Source: Paramoeba atlantica (Eukaryota; Discosea). Taken from it: a DNA stretch of 64,000 bases. The notes below the pieces were generated by a model, which searched no databases, had not been told where the DNA came from, and was given only the letters and a program-made list of their open reading frames with translations. The translations under genes were made by a program, and so were the position numbers. This document shows positions 26,854 through 36,649 of this stretch, one piece after another; the first letter of the stretch is position 1; each line of letters begins with the position of its first letter. The stretch covers positions 248,001 to 312,000 of the forward strand of contig CDRNVI010000037.1 in the NCBI GenBank assembly GCA_977017575.1, given 5' to 3'.

Positions 26854-27219
26854 CAGTGGTTTCAATTGAACCCCCCCGCGGAATTTTGAGTTTTTTGTCC
26901 GTTTTTGCTCATTTTTGTTACAAACGAGAGATCTCGTTCCCCTAGTGAAGCGCTTTGGCACCTTTTTTCACAGGAATCCCCTAGTGCTCATATGATGACC
27001 CGAAAAACAGCCAAAACAAAATTTTTGATAAATACGAACCTTGGAAGGAAGTCTAAAATCATGTGTTTTGGACCCAGTGGGTACCGGGGGGTCCCTACAA
27101 AAAAAGGGCAGCAAAGCGCTTCACCAGAGAAACGAGATCTATCCAATGCTGCGAAAATGAGAAAAAACAGATAAAAAAACTTAAATTTCCGCGGGGGGGA
27201 AGATATCTTGAAACCACTA
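26854..27219. mobile_element. Family J MITE with subterminal GAGATCTC motifs
   Basis: Inverted ends CAGTGGTTTCAA ... CCCCCCCGCGGAA and, at the right, CCGCGGGGGG ... TTGAAACCACTA. Inside each end lies an inverted copy of the block CAAACGAGAGATCTCG (26922) / AAACGAGATCTA (27130) and of AGCGCTTTG/AAAGCGCTT. Flanked by TATA-type sequence. It lies just downstream of the LRR gene at 25997. Confidence 0.6.
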
Positions 27220-27375
27220 TACACTGTATACACTTACGGTTATACAAGGTTGTATGTACACATACACTTATACACATACATATTGTATGTATATTGTATA
27301 AATATCTTTATACACATATTTGCTACTTTCGCTTATAAACACTTTATAATATATACATGTATATACTTACACTTA
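27220..27375. repeat. TATACA-rich spacer
   Basis: Low-complexity sequence of TATACAC, TATACATA and TATATACA units; no gene. It ends at the TA where the Tc1-like element begins. Confidence 0.5.
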
Positions 27376-28986
27376 CACTGTCGTTCAGCTATAAGTCCCC
27401 CCCCTCGAATTTTGAAAAACTGGTCTGTTTTTTATCATCTTTTTTTTAAACGTGTAGAGAATTTTACGTAGGTGCGTTTCCCGCCGTTTAAATTGGTTTT
27501 TTGCGACTCATTAGGATCGAATTATTTTTTGAAAAACAAAATGAGCCGAACAAATGATTTTTTTACAAAAATGTTCCATTTTTTGATATAAAAATATCTA
27601 TATTTAATTATATTTAAAATATCTATATCTTTTTATTTGCCGGGTAAAACCCCATAAATACACTCACCGCAGGAAAAGAAGATTACACAAAGACAAGCTT
27701 AATATCCAATATTCCACCCCCCGCTCTCCAACACCTTGTTCATACGTTTTAAGTACTCTGAACACATTTTTTTTGACCACCTCCCCCATTTCCCTCTGTA
27801 CCCACTCAAACGTCACACGTAAAGCTTCCCGTAATTCAGTTCTATTTTTGGGGCGAAGCGTTTCTTTTATGTAGCGCGCCATCATGGCCCAAATGTTTTC
27901 CACAGGGTTCAGGTCAGGAGACTTAGGAGGCCAGTCTAAGCGCCTGTTGATCATCTGAGCCTTTGTGATGGTGTGTGTCGGGGCGTTATCCAGCTGAAGC
28001 ACCGCGTGTCTGTGATCGCGAATGTATCGTACAAAACCGATATCATTCAACGCATCCCACACCGTGGTGGTCTTGATGGATAACCCCCCCTCAAAGACAT
28101 GAAACCACCACCCATGAGTATCACTATACCCCATCTATACCATAACCCCCGGACCACCAAACCACTTCTGGTGCGCTGCGGTCATCCGCATGCGTGGGGC
28201 GTCGCGTTGGCCAATGTAGTAAAGGCGCCGCCCATTGCGACTGCAATTGAACAATTTTTCATCCGTCCAGATCATATTGTTTATTTGGGCTGGGCTCCAA
28301 GTGAGAAGTTCACGGGCCAGTGCAACGCGCTTCATGCGCTGCTCAGTTGTAAGTCCCAAGTCTTTGCTCTTACGGATGCGCCCGTAGTCGTCGCAATCCA
28401 ATGCCCTCTTCACCGAGGAAATTGATCCTCCATGCGAATCTTTGATTCTTTCATGGATGGCGGTGAAGGAAGGACACCCATCTGGGTCTTCCCGTGCAAG
28501 CTCCAAACAAGCACGCCCTACGGTATCGGTCCGTTAAGGTAGTTTTTTTTCGGGGAACTCGCTCTGGGGTGGTCAAGTCATTTTTTTCATCGTACATTTT
28601 TGCCCATTTTCGTACCGTTTTTTTATCAACTTTATATTTTTTAGAGATGGAAGTGATGGAAGCACCGCATTTTCGTTCAATAACAAACGAAATGCGCATT
28701 GCGAGCGTCGTACGCTCCGAGTTGAGGTAACTCGGCCTGTGGTTCCTCACCATGGGTATAAAAAGGGTAGTGTCAATGAGAAAAAAGGGAAAATTTGACT
28801 GTACATTAGAAAATCTCGTTTTCGACCAGTATTTTGAGTGCCAAAAACGTATATTAAGTTTTAACAAAAAAAGGAAGACCGGCAAAGATAGGCTAGGGAT
28901 CGAGATCTCTCGTTTGCCGCTGGAATTAGGTCAAACGGACGCGCGACCCAAAAATAAGGGGGGGGACTTATAGCTGAACGATAGTG
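27376..28986 (-). mobile_element. Tc1/mariner-type DNA transposon, nearly whole (1611 bp)
   Basis: Inverted ends CACTGTCGTTCAGCTATAAG / complement with CACTATCG, followed by C-runs, and a TA duplication at 27374-27375 and 28987-28988. The transposase lies on the minus strand. A subterminal GAGATCTCTCG block is present near the right end (28900). Length and ends are as expected for a single-gene Tc1/mariner element. Confidence 0.85.
27664..28753 (-). pseudogene. Tc1/mariner-family transposase, two lesions
   Basis: Begins at the ATG MVRNHRPSYLNSERTT. An N-terminal helix-turn-helix (ITSISKKYKVDKKTVRKW) is followed by a second DNA-binding part (CPSFTAIHERIKDSHGG). The catalytic residues are Asp in MIWTDEKLF, Asp in LQLDNAPTH and Glu in SPDLNPVENIW. 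The second Asp and the Glu are separated by only 29 residues, shorter than the 34 of classical Tc1. The frame is broken by one frameshift near 28505 and one in-frame TAG at 28135-28137 just after GGPGVMV, so this copy is unlikely to make a full transposase. Confidence 0.85.
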
Positions 28987-28990
28987 TATA

Positions 28991-29345
28991 CAGGGGGGAT
29001 CACCAATATCGGGACACCTCCCATTTTTGGGCCGTGGGTCCGTTTCACCTGATTTTTGTTGCAAAGGAGAGATCTCGACGCGAATATGGTCGGAACGACA
29101 TTTTGCGCCTATTTAAACACACTTGTAAAAAAAATTAAAAAAAATACTAAAAAAAACTCCAAAAAATAGTTTGTAAAAATCCCTTTAAAATTGTCTATTA
29201 AAGGATACAATTCTCTTTTGTTAAGTTTCACATGGGAAAACAACATAGATTAAAGCGACCATGTTCCATCATCGTTCTTGACAATGCACCGGGTCATGGG
29301 CAAGTCCGTCGTGCGGGATTGCAAGCAGGCCTAAACATTATTGGA
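28991..29345 (+). mobile_element. Second Tc1/mariner family, internally deleted copy
   Basis: Starts CAGGGGGGATCACCAATATC directly after the TA of the previous element. GATTTTTGTTGCAAAGGAG and AGATCTCGACGCG follow. It then jumps to a transposase part containing VLDNAPGHGQVRRAGLQAGL, the second catalytic Asp region, after which homology ends. The inverted relative at 42584-43062 shares both parts. Confidence 0.7.
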
Positions 29346-29660
29346 GGGAGTGCAAGTGGACCTACGAAGGTCTCAAAAAATACCTACAGCGTTCGCCACC
29401 GGTCGTCACCGATCGTCACCGACTCCCAGAAAACGACACTTTGAAGGCCGAAATGCTCAACTTTATGACTGACTGATCAATATAATTATACATCGGCAAA
29501 AACAATTTAGCATTTTATACACCACCAGTTTATACATTCCCAACTATTTTGTTAGTTCCATTAATGCAAAATTCTCGCTGTGCTAAGAAATTTTGTGATA
29601 CTTGTGGGGAAGATTAATGGTCGATCCTTCGAACCTCAAAAAATACCTAAAGGGGGGGTA
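29346..29660. other. Gene-less spacer
   Basis: No recognised gene. A short frame over 29355-29475 (KWTYEGLKKYLQRS) is not identifiable. CGTCACCGATCGTCACCGA is a small direct repeat. Confidence 0.3.
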
Positions 29661-29787
29661 CACCCACTATTGGCAATCACCCACTATTGGCCAACTCACC
29701 CACTATTGGCAATCACCCACTCTTGGAAATCACCCACTATTGGCAAACTCACCCACTATTGGCAATCACCCATTATTGGCAAATAAT
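29661..29787. repeat. Tandem repeat of CACCCACTATTGGCAA units
   Basis: About seven copies of a 16-18 base unit (CACCCACTATTGGCAAT with AC inserted in some). Frames read across it encode repeated HYWQSP or LLAITH and are artefacts of the repeat. Confidence 0.8.
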
Positions 29788-30054
29788 TAATTACCTCAAA
29801 ATTTGTTAAGATGGAATTTCTAAATGTACATTAGTAGCAACTAATGGACACCTTGAAGGCTGCGGCCATAAAGGAATATTAAATTATAAATTAACTGATA
29901 ATAAAGTTCTTTATTTTCTTTTTTTGAAGTATGAAGGGTGGCATTGCCTCTATTTTGCCCAGTAGACGAACCAAGTACTGTAGGTCCATTGGGGGGTATA
30001 TGAATTGAAAACAAGCAATCAAATTAGCAATTTTACTTTGTTTTTATGCAAAAA

Positions 30055-31289
30055 CAGGGGGGACATTTGTCTGTGTAATACTAATCTGGAGAACATTAAT
30101 CTGTGTGCTATTAATCTGTGTTAATTCGAAAATATTTGGCCGGACGGAAATCTGTGTTAAAAAAACAAAAATGCGCCGCAGGCGAAATTTTTCTTATTTT
30201 AGTACATTTTTACGTCTTTTTCTCTGAAATTTTCCTTTTTCTTTGCAAAACTGGACAATTTTTTGAAAAAATATCATAGCTCCGGCATACCGAGGGGACA
30301 TTTATCTGTGTAACATTAATCTGTGTAACATTAACTTTTTTAGGCTCTTCGTTAAACGCGGTGGTTGTTTTCAACTTAGAAGTCACTCATGCTGCGCGCT
30401 TCGCGTTGAAAATTACCGCTGCGTTTAACGAAGAGCCTAAAAAAGAAAATTTAGCCTGGAAAACGGAAAGATTATAGCCAAAAATAGCCGAATTTCGGGT
30501 AAAAATGGGGTGATTTTCGCGTATTTTTGCTCTCAGAGCACTAAATCCGACATTTGCGCGTGGGAAATCACTCGTAGTCATGAATGGAAGCCTACCGAAC
30601 GTATTGGATAGAGAATGCGACTCCAACCATACCATTCTTTCGGCACAAAAATGCCCCTTTAGGTCCGAAAAATACTTTTTCACCTTTTTCAGTCAAAAAT
30701 GGGTCATTTTGAGGGCCGTACCACGGTTTGAAGAAGTGATACCTTGCGAAAACAACTGCGTAGAAAGCTAGTGTAGGTCCCAAACTATCAAAATACAATA
30801 GGGGAAACGATTTTGGAAAAATATTTTTTGTGCCATTTTTTTCGCCAAGTTGAATTTTTTTTCAAAACATTTTTTCCGAAAAAATCCGAACTTGGCGGAC
30901 CCGTCCTGCGGATACGCGGGGGGGTCACCTCCGGGTAGGGGGGTGGAAAATGCGCGCCAAGACCCCGGCTACCCTTTCTGCGTTTTTTTTTCGAAAACTA
31001 ATTTTTTCGAAAAAATTTGCTCGACCATGACCCCCCCCCCTGGACCCCCCCCATGGACCCCCCCCATGGACCCCCATTTTTTTCAATTTTGTTTTTCAGT
31101 TTTGGACCACCGGAGCCCCCTTTTATATTTTTTTCTTCTATTATATTACTGTGTTCCTCTTTATATTTTCACTGTTTTTGTTCACTGTTTTTTCAATAAT
31201 CGAGGGTAGAGCGGTAGTTTTACAACCACCGCAATCTGTGTTAATTTTACGAATTAACACAGATTAATGTTAGACAAATGTCCCCCCTG
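30055..31289. mobile_element. Family I element containing a family A copy
   Basis: Inverted ends CAGGGGGGACATTTGTCT at 30055 and the complement ending 31289; both are followed inward by ACATTAATCTG/ATTAATCTGTG direct repeats. Family A (30336-31232) was inserted into it. The right side is followed by TA, but the left side is preceded by AA, so a clean target duplication is not seen. Confidence 0.6.
30336..31232 (-). mobile_element. Family A repeat, complete copy 2
   Basis: Minus orientation. The big hairpin end is at 30336-30450 and the small hairpin GCGGTAGTTTTACAACCACCGC is at 31211-31232. All internal landmarks of copy 1 are present in the same order, including the 98-codon frame (30387-30683). 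Nested within family I. Confidence 0.75.
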
Positions 31290-32334
31290 TAAAAAACATT
31301 CTCTCTCCTTCCCCTCTTTCTCTCTCACTTTCTCACCTCTTGACCTACTTTTCCCACCTTTCTCCCTACTTCCCTACTTTCCCTTACCCAACTTCTCAAC
31401 TTTTCAGGGAGGGTAAGGTCTCCCTCAGCTTCGCCTCACCCGGCCTGCAGGCGGCCCCTCAACCATTCACGCGTTTCGGACCGGGTCTTTCGACCACTCC
31501 TCGGCCTGACTTGTGAACCCTTCCCTTGTTATACGGGAGGGCGCAGGCGCGGGCCTGTGTCGACAGCGACACGGTCGCGAAACAGGATGCTGGCCGACTG
31601 GGAGGAGATTCACTACCCGTGTACTACCTCACTTGGTGTACCTAGTCCTCGCGGGCTAGGCGTGAGCATAGACTCTGTCGGCCCGACCAGCATCCAGGCC
31701 AGTGGTTTGTGGCCCCGCACATGGCGCCTTCGCCATGCCCCTAAGCGCCTTCAAGGGGGGCGTTAGGGTCACTGACAACTATCATGGAGACCATCATCCG
31801 AGCCTGGGAACGCATCAACGTGATATTAAGCTCTTGCAAGAGGATGTTTCGTGCCTGAGTGTCTGTCAAAAGACCGTTCGACACGTTGGCACGTAACGCT
31901 CCCACCTTCCACAGGACCGTCAAGGCACTTCTGCTCCATGAGCCGAAGGACTCAACAACCATGGCTGCGAACTGTAACTGAGCCGCTTCCGCTTCCTGGC
32001 GCTGCTTCCCTTTCGTTTCAGAGAAGTGTTCAGCAAAAGACCCCGCAGCCACCCAGCTAGCATTACGGACTGAGTCCAAATACTTCAATTGCTGTGCATG
32101 GGTGACTGCGAAGTCTAGAACCATGCCGCCTCCCAGTTCATAGTTGGGGAGAAAATCGCCTGGTCTGGTGAGACCTCCAGGTCCCCGATTTCCGAGACTT
32201 TATTCCCTTTGCGGAGCCATATTGGCCTTGCTGCAGAAGGAGGTGAACTGTTGGCAAATCGCATTGTGGCGGGTGATGAGACCGTGCCCGTTCTTACACA
32301 TCAGAGCATGTTCCGCATTTTTTAGGAGTGGTAA

Positions 32335-32690
32335 GTCACATCCTTTTGCTGGACAAGGTCGATCCTCTACCAGTGAGGGGTATCCCCAGGGGGGGGGGCG
32401 GAAAATTATCGCCGCGGCCTACTCTAGCACTTCCCTGCGTTCGATTTCGAAAAGCAAAAAATTCGAAAAAACAATCTTGACGTATGCCCCCTGGACCCCC
32501 CCCCATGGACCCCCCCCTAGACCCCCCATTTTTTTCAATTTGTTTTTTCATTTTTGGACCACCGGAGCCCCCTTTTATATTTTTTTCTTCTATTATAACT
32601 TATTACTGTGTTTCTCTTTTTTTTTCACTGTTTTTGTTCACTTTTTTTGCAATAATCGAAGGTAGAGCGGTAGTTATACAACCACCGCAA
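32335..32690 (-). mobile_element. Partial family A copy (second subfamily)
   Basis: GGGTATCCCCAGGGGGGG, TCGCCGCGGCCTACTCTA, CCACCGGAGCCCCC and the small hairpin at the right (GCGGTAGTTATACAACCACC, 32667-32688). It lacks the large hairpin end. Inserted in the LINE-like fragment. Confidence 0.65.
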
Positions 32691-33060
32691 TGTACCGGGT
32701 ACCCTTTTATACCGGGGGGGTATAATCGCTACCCAATATACCCCCCCTGGGCACCGTGGAAAACAAGGGAGTGGGGGGTATAAACGCTCAAAAAAAAATA
32801 GAGCGTTTATACCCCCCACCCCCTTGTTTTCCACGGTGCCATCATGTATTGCCCCTTTTAACCTCTTTGGATACCGCAAAAAAACAGGTCTTCTTTGGTT
32901 TACCGCAAAAAAACATTGGAGCTAATATACCTAATGTACCTCCCACCCACCCGCATTATACCCCCCACCCGGTATAAACGGTAAGCGAATATACCCCCCC
33001 TTAATATACAGGGTACACTTTATTATACCCCCCCTGTACATTAAGTCATACCCCCGTTTA
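32691..33060. repeat. TATACCCCCC-rich nested repeats with a strong hairpin
   Basis: Multiple GGGGGGGTATAA/TATACCCCCC phrases, suggesting overlapping small elements of the type that end in such runs. It includes the inverted repeat at 32751-32840. Confidence 0.5.
32751..32840. repeat. Near-perfect hairpin with 38-base arms
   Basis: GCACCGTGGAAAACAAGGGA ... TATAAACGCTC is mirrored as GAGCGTTTATA ... CCTTGTTTTCCACGGTGC around an A-rich 11-base loop. This is a compact two-armed element. Confidence 0.85.
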
Positions 33061-33555
33061 AATCCTTGAGCTTACAAGGGGTCCCAGTCGTCCATGTCGG
33101 CTGCGTGAGCGACAGATTAAACGTATGCTGCCGTTGCGTGCAGTGTAGACGATCTGAGACCGAAGCCTCCGTGGCGCTTCCTTCGTAGTATTTGATCACG
33201 TGCGTGGGGGTCCAGGGAAAAAAGTGCCCACTCTACAGCCGTCATGACAGAGTCGTCTAGTAAAAAGCAAAGATGGGTAAGGGCCTGTGGGGGTGTAGTT
33301 CGGAGGGCGTATACCATCTGACAGAACCCCGTGCATTGACGGATTAGAGCACAGGCTACTTTGGGGTCTCCTATTAAACCTATGGCGGCTAGGGTCTCAC
33401 GTGCTGGGTCGATGGCGTATTGCATCAGGAACTCCGCGCAGTGCTCGTCCGACCCGATCGGGCTCCCAAGGATATCGAAGTTCCCGTCATGCCGGATTTT
33501 CGCCTTTGGGATCTCGGGAAAAAGCGTTGTGAGATGAGCCGAGGCAGGTGGCGTT

Positions 33556-34080
33556 ATGATTTCACTTTTCGCAGGATTTCGCCGCCATTTTTTATTTTAT
33601 TTTTTTTTTCTTTATTTTTTTTTAGTTGTCTGCCCATTGCGCTTAGTTGCGTTTTTAACATTTCCAAGCTATTTATACTTGATGGTACTCCGAGCAAGGA
33701 GCAGACCACTGGCAGGCATGGCACACAACCATGCCAATCTGCCGACCAACCTTCATCTATACCAACCCCCTTCATCTATCTCCCCACCTAACCACGGTAA
33801 CCTTCCGTTACCCCATTCCGGTAACCAACCCCGTTCTCTTCTATCCCCAGTGTACGCGGTATTGCATTACGAATATCATTATATTCTCCTGCATATCAAG
33901 GGTCATATTCTGAATATTTATGACAGTTTTTTTGAACATGCCTCAGTAACAGGTCGGGCTAACGTCAAAATTTTCCGAGACAGACTTAGAAATACGCTCA
34001 AAGGATCCTTAATTGATGTATTTTGCCAAATACCCTCAGCAAATGCCTGGCGAAAATACGTGCGGACTGCACGTAATTAA
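33556..34080 (+). pseudogene. Ulp1-like (C48) protease fragment
   Basis: The 3' half of this frame (from about 33840) encodes AVLHYEYHYILLHIKGHI and LNIYDSFFEHASVTGR, which fit the His strand and the Asp loop of Ulp1/SENP cysteine peptidases. The C-terminal Gln/Cys box is missing. The part aligns with the protease remnant at 47837 (same order AVL..HxxxxxL...LxIxDSxxE). The N-terminal half is hydrophobic and Pro-rich and is probably unrelated sequence. A broken member of a repeated protease-bearing gene or element. Confidence 0.5.
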
Positions 34081-34514
34081 TATCTTATGTTGTTCTCTAT
34101 TTGGTGTCGAAAAAGAGTATTTTAACAGATCAACACTATGCGATGATTGGTCTCCACACCTTAACTAGACAATAATTTTTATCAAATTCATAAAATTTAC
34201 CACTCCTGATGTGAGTGCGTAATAGGGAAGCATGGTCGGGACCTCCTCGTGGTCTTCCCTGGCACTGCTATCGTAGCGATAGTACAGACGCCGACCTTCA
34301 TTAGACAAAAATAGAGAAAAAAAACATAGACAAAAAAGGAACCGGTCATATTGAAATTTTATGAAAAAATGTTGACTCCCCCACTTAAGAGTCCAAACGC
34401 CCAAAATCGGCGGACTCTTAAGTAGGGAGGGACAGCAATATTTGTGCTTTATTTTGACAGGAGGAGTATCTAAATTTACCTATTTCTCCCACCTATCTAC
34501 TTTTCTACCAACAC
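34081..34514 (+). other. Intergenic spacer
   Basis: Contains CCACTTAAGAGTCCAAACGC and the inverse CGGACTCTTAAGTAGGG (34380-34428), a short inverted repeat, and a pyrimidine-rich leader (CCTATTTCTCCCACC) before the HSP10 start. Confidence 0.4.
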
Positions 34515-34832
34515 ATGTTTCGACTCCTGTCATCCCTCCGCAAAGGTTCCCTTCCTTCCCTTCGCCCCTTGGGTCATCGCATTCTTATCCAACGCACAGA
34601 GGCTGCGAAACAGACCTCTAGCGGTCTTCTCATTCCGGAACAAGCCCAAGGCCGGGTGAATGAGGGCGTCGTGATGGCCGTTCCTAAGCCCACGAAAGAA
34701 TTCAAGCCCGCAGTAAAAGCTGGAGATACGGTGCTGCTGAGTGAGTATGGGGGCACGAAGGTCAAGGTAGATGGTGTCGAAATGGTCATGTTTAATGAGG
34801 ATCAATTGCTGGGTGTGGTGGTGGGGAAATAA
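34515..34832 (+). CDS. HSP10: Cpn10/HSP10 co-chaperonin, mitochondrial (copy 1)
   Basis: 105 residues, full length for the family. The N-terminal MFRLLSSLRKGSLPS is basic and hydroxylated like a short import signal. The Cpn10 fold follows: LRPLGHRILIQRTEA, the mobile loop with SSGLLIPEQAQG (residues 35-46) that contacts HSP60, the strand VNEGVVMAVPKP, and the end LLSEYGGTKVKVDG, EDQLLGVV. It caps the HSP60 ring in the mitochondrial matrix. It is the first of two tandem copies, 368 bases apart and clearly diverged from each other. Confidence 0.95.
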   Translation: MFRLLSSLRKGSLPSLRPLGHRILIQRTEAAKQTSSGLLIPEQAQGRVNEGVVMAVPKPTKEFKPAVKAGDTVLLSEYGGTKVKVDGVEMVMFNEDQLLGVVVGK

Positions 34833-35199
34833 GAAGTGGAAAGGGGGAAAGGATGGGTAGTTCTTTTGGGCCATCTATGAGGTAGAACAATCGTACGAAA
34901 GGGGTGAACAAATTTGCTAAATAATCTCTTTTAAAATGATCATGACAAAAGAAGCAGCACGTTGCATTTGTTTGTTAAGCTTGTGGGAATTATAGAAGAT
35001 GCTGCTTTTTTGGTTTGCTAGTTTCCTTGGCTGTATGCAAGTTCCTCAACATTTTTCACAAAGGTACGGGTGTCGCAACGCTTATTCCTGTGGGTTTCAT
35101 ATATCGCTAACATTAATTTTATACAATACATTTCTGTGTGCTTTCACATTATTTGGGACTAAAAATTAAGTCAACTTTTTTTTCGCTTTTTATTGCGCA
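34833..35199 (+). other. Spacer between the HSP10 genes
   Basis: 367 AT-rich bases with no repeats or frames seen; a T-run (AACTTTTTTTTCGCTTTTT) just before 35200 may be the splice-acceptor tract. Confidence 0.4.
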
Positions 35200-35508
35200 A
35201 TGTTTCGTCTTAGTCCGTACGTGGCTCGCAAATCTATTCAACCTTTAGGGAAACGAGTGCTTATCCGACGAGCCCAAGCCGCGAAGGAAACCCAAAGTGG
35301 CATCTTAATTCCTGAGCAAGCTCAGGGAAAGCTAAACGAAGGTACGGTTGTGGCTGTAGCCCCCGCTACTAAAGAATGGACACCCAGTGTGAAGTCCGGG
35401 GATCGGGTCTTGCTGAATGAGTACGGCGGAACAAAAGTAAAAGTAGAAGGAGAAGACCTGATGTTGTTTCCCGAGGAGCAACTTCTTGGTGTTCTGACCG
35501 GAAAATAA
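35200..35508 (+). CDS. HSP10: Cpn10/HSP10 co-chaperonin, mitochondrial (copy 2)
   Basis: 102 residues. Same architecture as copy 1: IQPLGKRVLIRRAQAAKE, mobile loop QSGILIPEQAQG (residues 32-43), LNEGTVVAVAPATKEW, LLNEYGGTKVKVEGEDL and a final LLGVLTGK. The N-terminus MFRLSPYVARKS is a plausible import signal. Substitutions are spread over the whole length with indels only at the N-terminus, so both copies look functional and the duplication is old. Confidence 0.95.
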   Translation: MFRLSPYVARKSIQPLGKRVLIRRAQAAKETQSGILIPEQAQGKLNEGTVVAVAPATKEWTPSVKSGDRVLLNEYGGTKVKVEGEDLMLFPEEQLLGVLTGK

Positions 35509-35941
35509 AAGATGTAGGGCCGTGGGAGATATAAATTGTTTTTGTGAGATATTTTATTTCGCAGATCAAACAATCACTGAGTATAAATTCATTCTTCAAA
35601 CGTTATTTTATTACCGAATCTCTGCTTGGGAGCTTTGCCTGGATCTTACAGGTTTCTTTCACAATTAAAATCTAAAATTAAATGAACGTTCCTTGAATAC
35701 AATATGACGGATACATGCATGTACCACTAAACTAAAATTTTGCTTATTTATTGCTCAGTGTAACTACAGGTTTCTACTTTTCTATCGACACCATAACCCA
35801 CAAATTTATTTTTTCAATTCAACAAATTACCTACAAAACCTTAATCCGAAACTATTTCCTCTTTTTTCCTTTACCCCTTTATCTCTCCTCCATTTTCTTC
35901 TCTTTCCTTATACTCCCCCTTCTCCACCCCTCTTTCTCCTC
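35509..35941 (+). other. Intergenic spacer with long pyrimidine leader
   Basis: 433 bases. The last ~100 are almost pure C/T (TTTCCTTTACCCCTTTATCT, CCCTTCTCCACCCC), a strong candidate tract for trans-splicing of the next gene. No other feature. Confidence 0.45.
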
Positions 35942-36430
35942 ATGCACCGTTTTCTTACCCCCTCCCCTTCCCCCTCCCCCCTCCTCCTGGTCTTCGCCCA
36001 CCGCCTCACCCACCCCGACCTCCAGGAGCCTCCACTGGACCAGCAGCTCTTCCGCACCAAACCCTCCCGCGGCCCCCCGGTCGCCCACCAGCTCAATGTC
36101 TACACCCGGGCCCACAAACTTCACCAAAGTGCGAAATGGAAAAAGGCCAATCTCACGCTCAACTTTGCCGGGGGGAAGGACTTAAGATTACGCGATACCC
36201 ACGGGGAAGGGAGGCTGGACGCGGACGGGATGTACCGGGATTGGCTGTATGGCACCGAGCGACGGTCCGCGAACCTGCTTTGTGGGGGTCTAGCGGTTCT
36301 GGTCGCGCTGCTGTATTGCTATTCCATGCATTTGCTGCGGCAGGATACGTGGGAGATTCCCGCGAGTTTGTTGCACAAGCCCAAGGTGGTGGGGGGTGGG
36401 GAGGGGGAGAGGGGGAAGGGTGTGTCGTGA
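35942..36430 (+). CDS. Small single-membrane-span protein, probably mitochondrial
   Basis: 162 residues, not recognised. A basic, Ser/Pro-rich N-terminus (MHRFLTPSPSPSPLLLVFAH) is followed by a soluble part with KWKKANLTLNFAGGKDLRLR and MYRDWLYGTERR. One hydrophobic helix occupies about residues 111-132 (NLLCGGLAVLVALLYCYSMH), followed by a short tail ending in Gly/Glu. The build resembles one-helix accessory subunits of respiratory complexes, but that is only an analogy. GC-rich codons like the other organellar-looking genes here. Confidence 0.65.
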   Translation: MHRFLTPSPSPSPLLLVFAHRLTHPDLQEPPLDQQLFRTKPSRGPPVAHQLNVYTRAHKLHQSAKWKKANLTLNFAGGKDLRLRDTHGEGRLDADGMYRDWLYGTERRSANLLCGGLAVLVALLYCYSMHLLRQDTWEIPASLLHKPKVVGGGEGERGKGVS

Positions 36431-36649
36431 TCGGGTGTTTGTTGCTCTATGGGGAAAGGTATTATGTATAGTATGTGTGATCCAGAAGTTCTTTTTGCCC
36501 CAGTTCTTTTTGCCCCTGTATATGTGATCCTCCTGCATGTACGAATGCATACAAAGCTCTGCTACCCACTCGCTGCTACTTATACGGTTTTTTGGATTTA
36601 TAGTATTTTTTTCTCTTGTTAGTGCTGCTATTTTTTTTGTGTCCTCTTC

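Larger units (their letters stand above)
31420..33430 (-). mobile_element. LINE-type retroelement fragment, reverse transcriptase C-terminal region
   Basis: Minus-strand frames carry the C-terminal signature region of non-LTR-type reverse transcriptases. At 33117-33425 is the segment with RRKRHGGFGLRSS, equivalent to the family pattern Gly-Gly-Leu-Gly-Leu-Arg-Ser. At 32160-32340 is a Cys/His part (HALMCKNGHG, then RHNAICQQF). At 31741-32124 are LDFAVTHAQQ and VVESFGSWS. The element is interrupted by the younger insertions at 32335-33060. 31420-31740 may be its 3' untranslated part. Upstream domains are absent, so this is a 5'-truncated relic. Class assignment beyond LINE-like is tentative. 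Confidence 0.65.

Noticed and set aside
29580-29786. Frames of repeated THYWQSP and LLAITH
   Set aside because: They are translations of the tandem repeat at 29661-29787.
29661-29787. CRISPR array
   Set aside because: The units are contiguous short tandem repeats without spacers, and the genome is eukaryotic.
30387-30683. 98-codon frame in family A as a firm gene
   Set aside because: No domain and no independent support; kept only as a finding to test.
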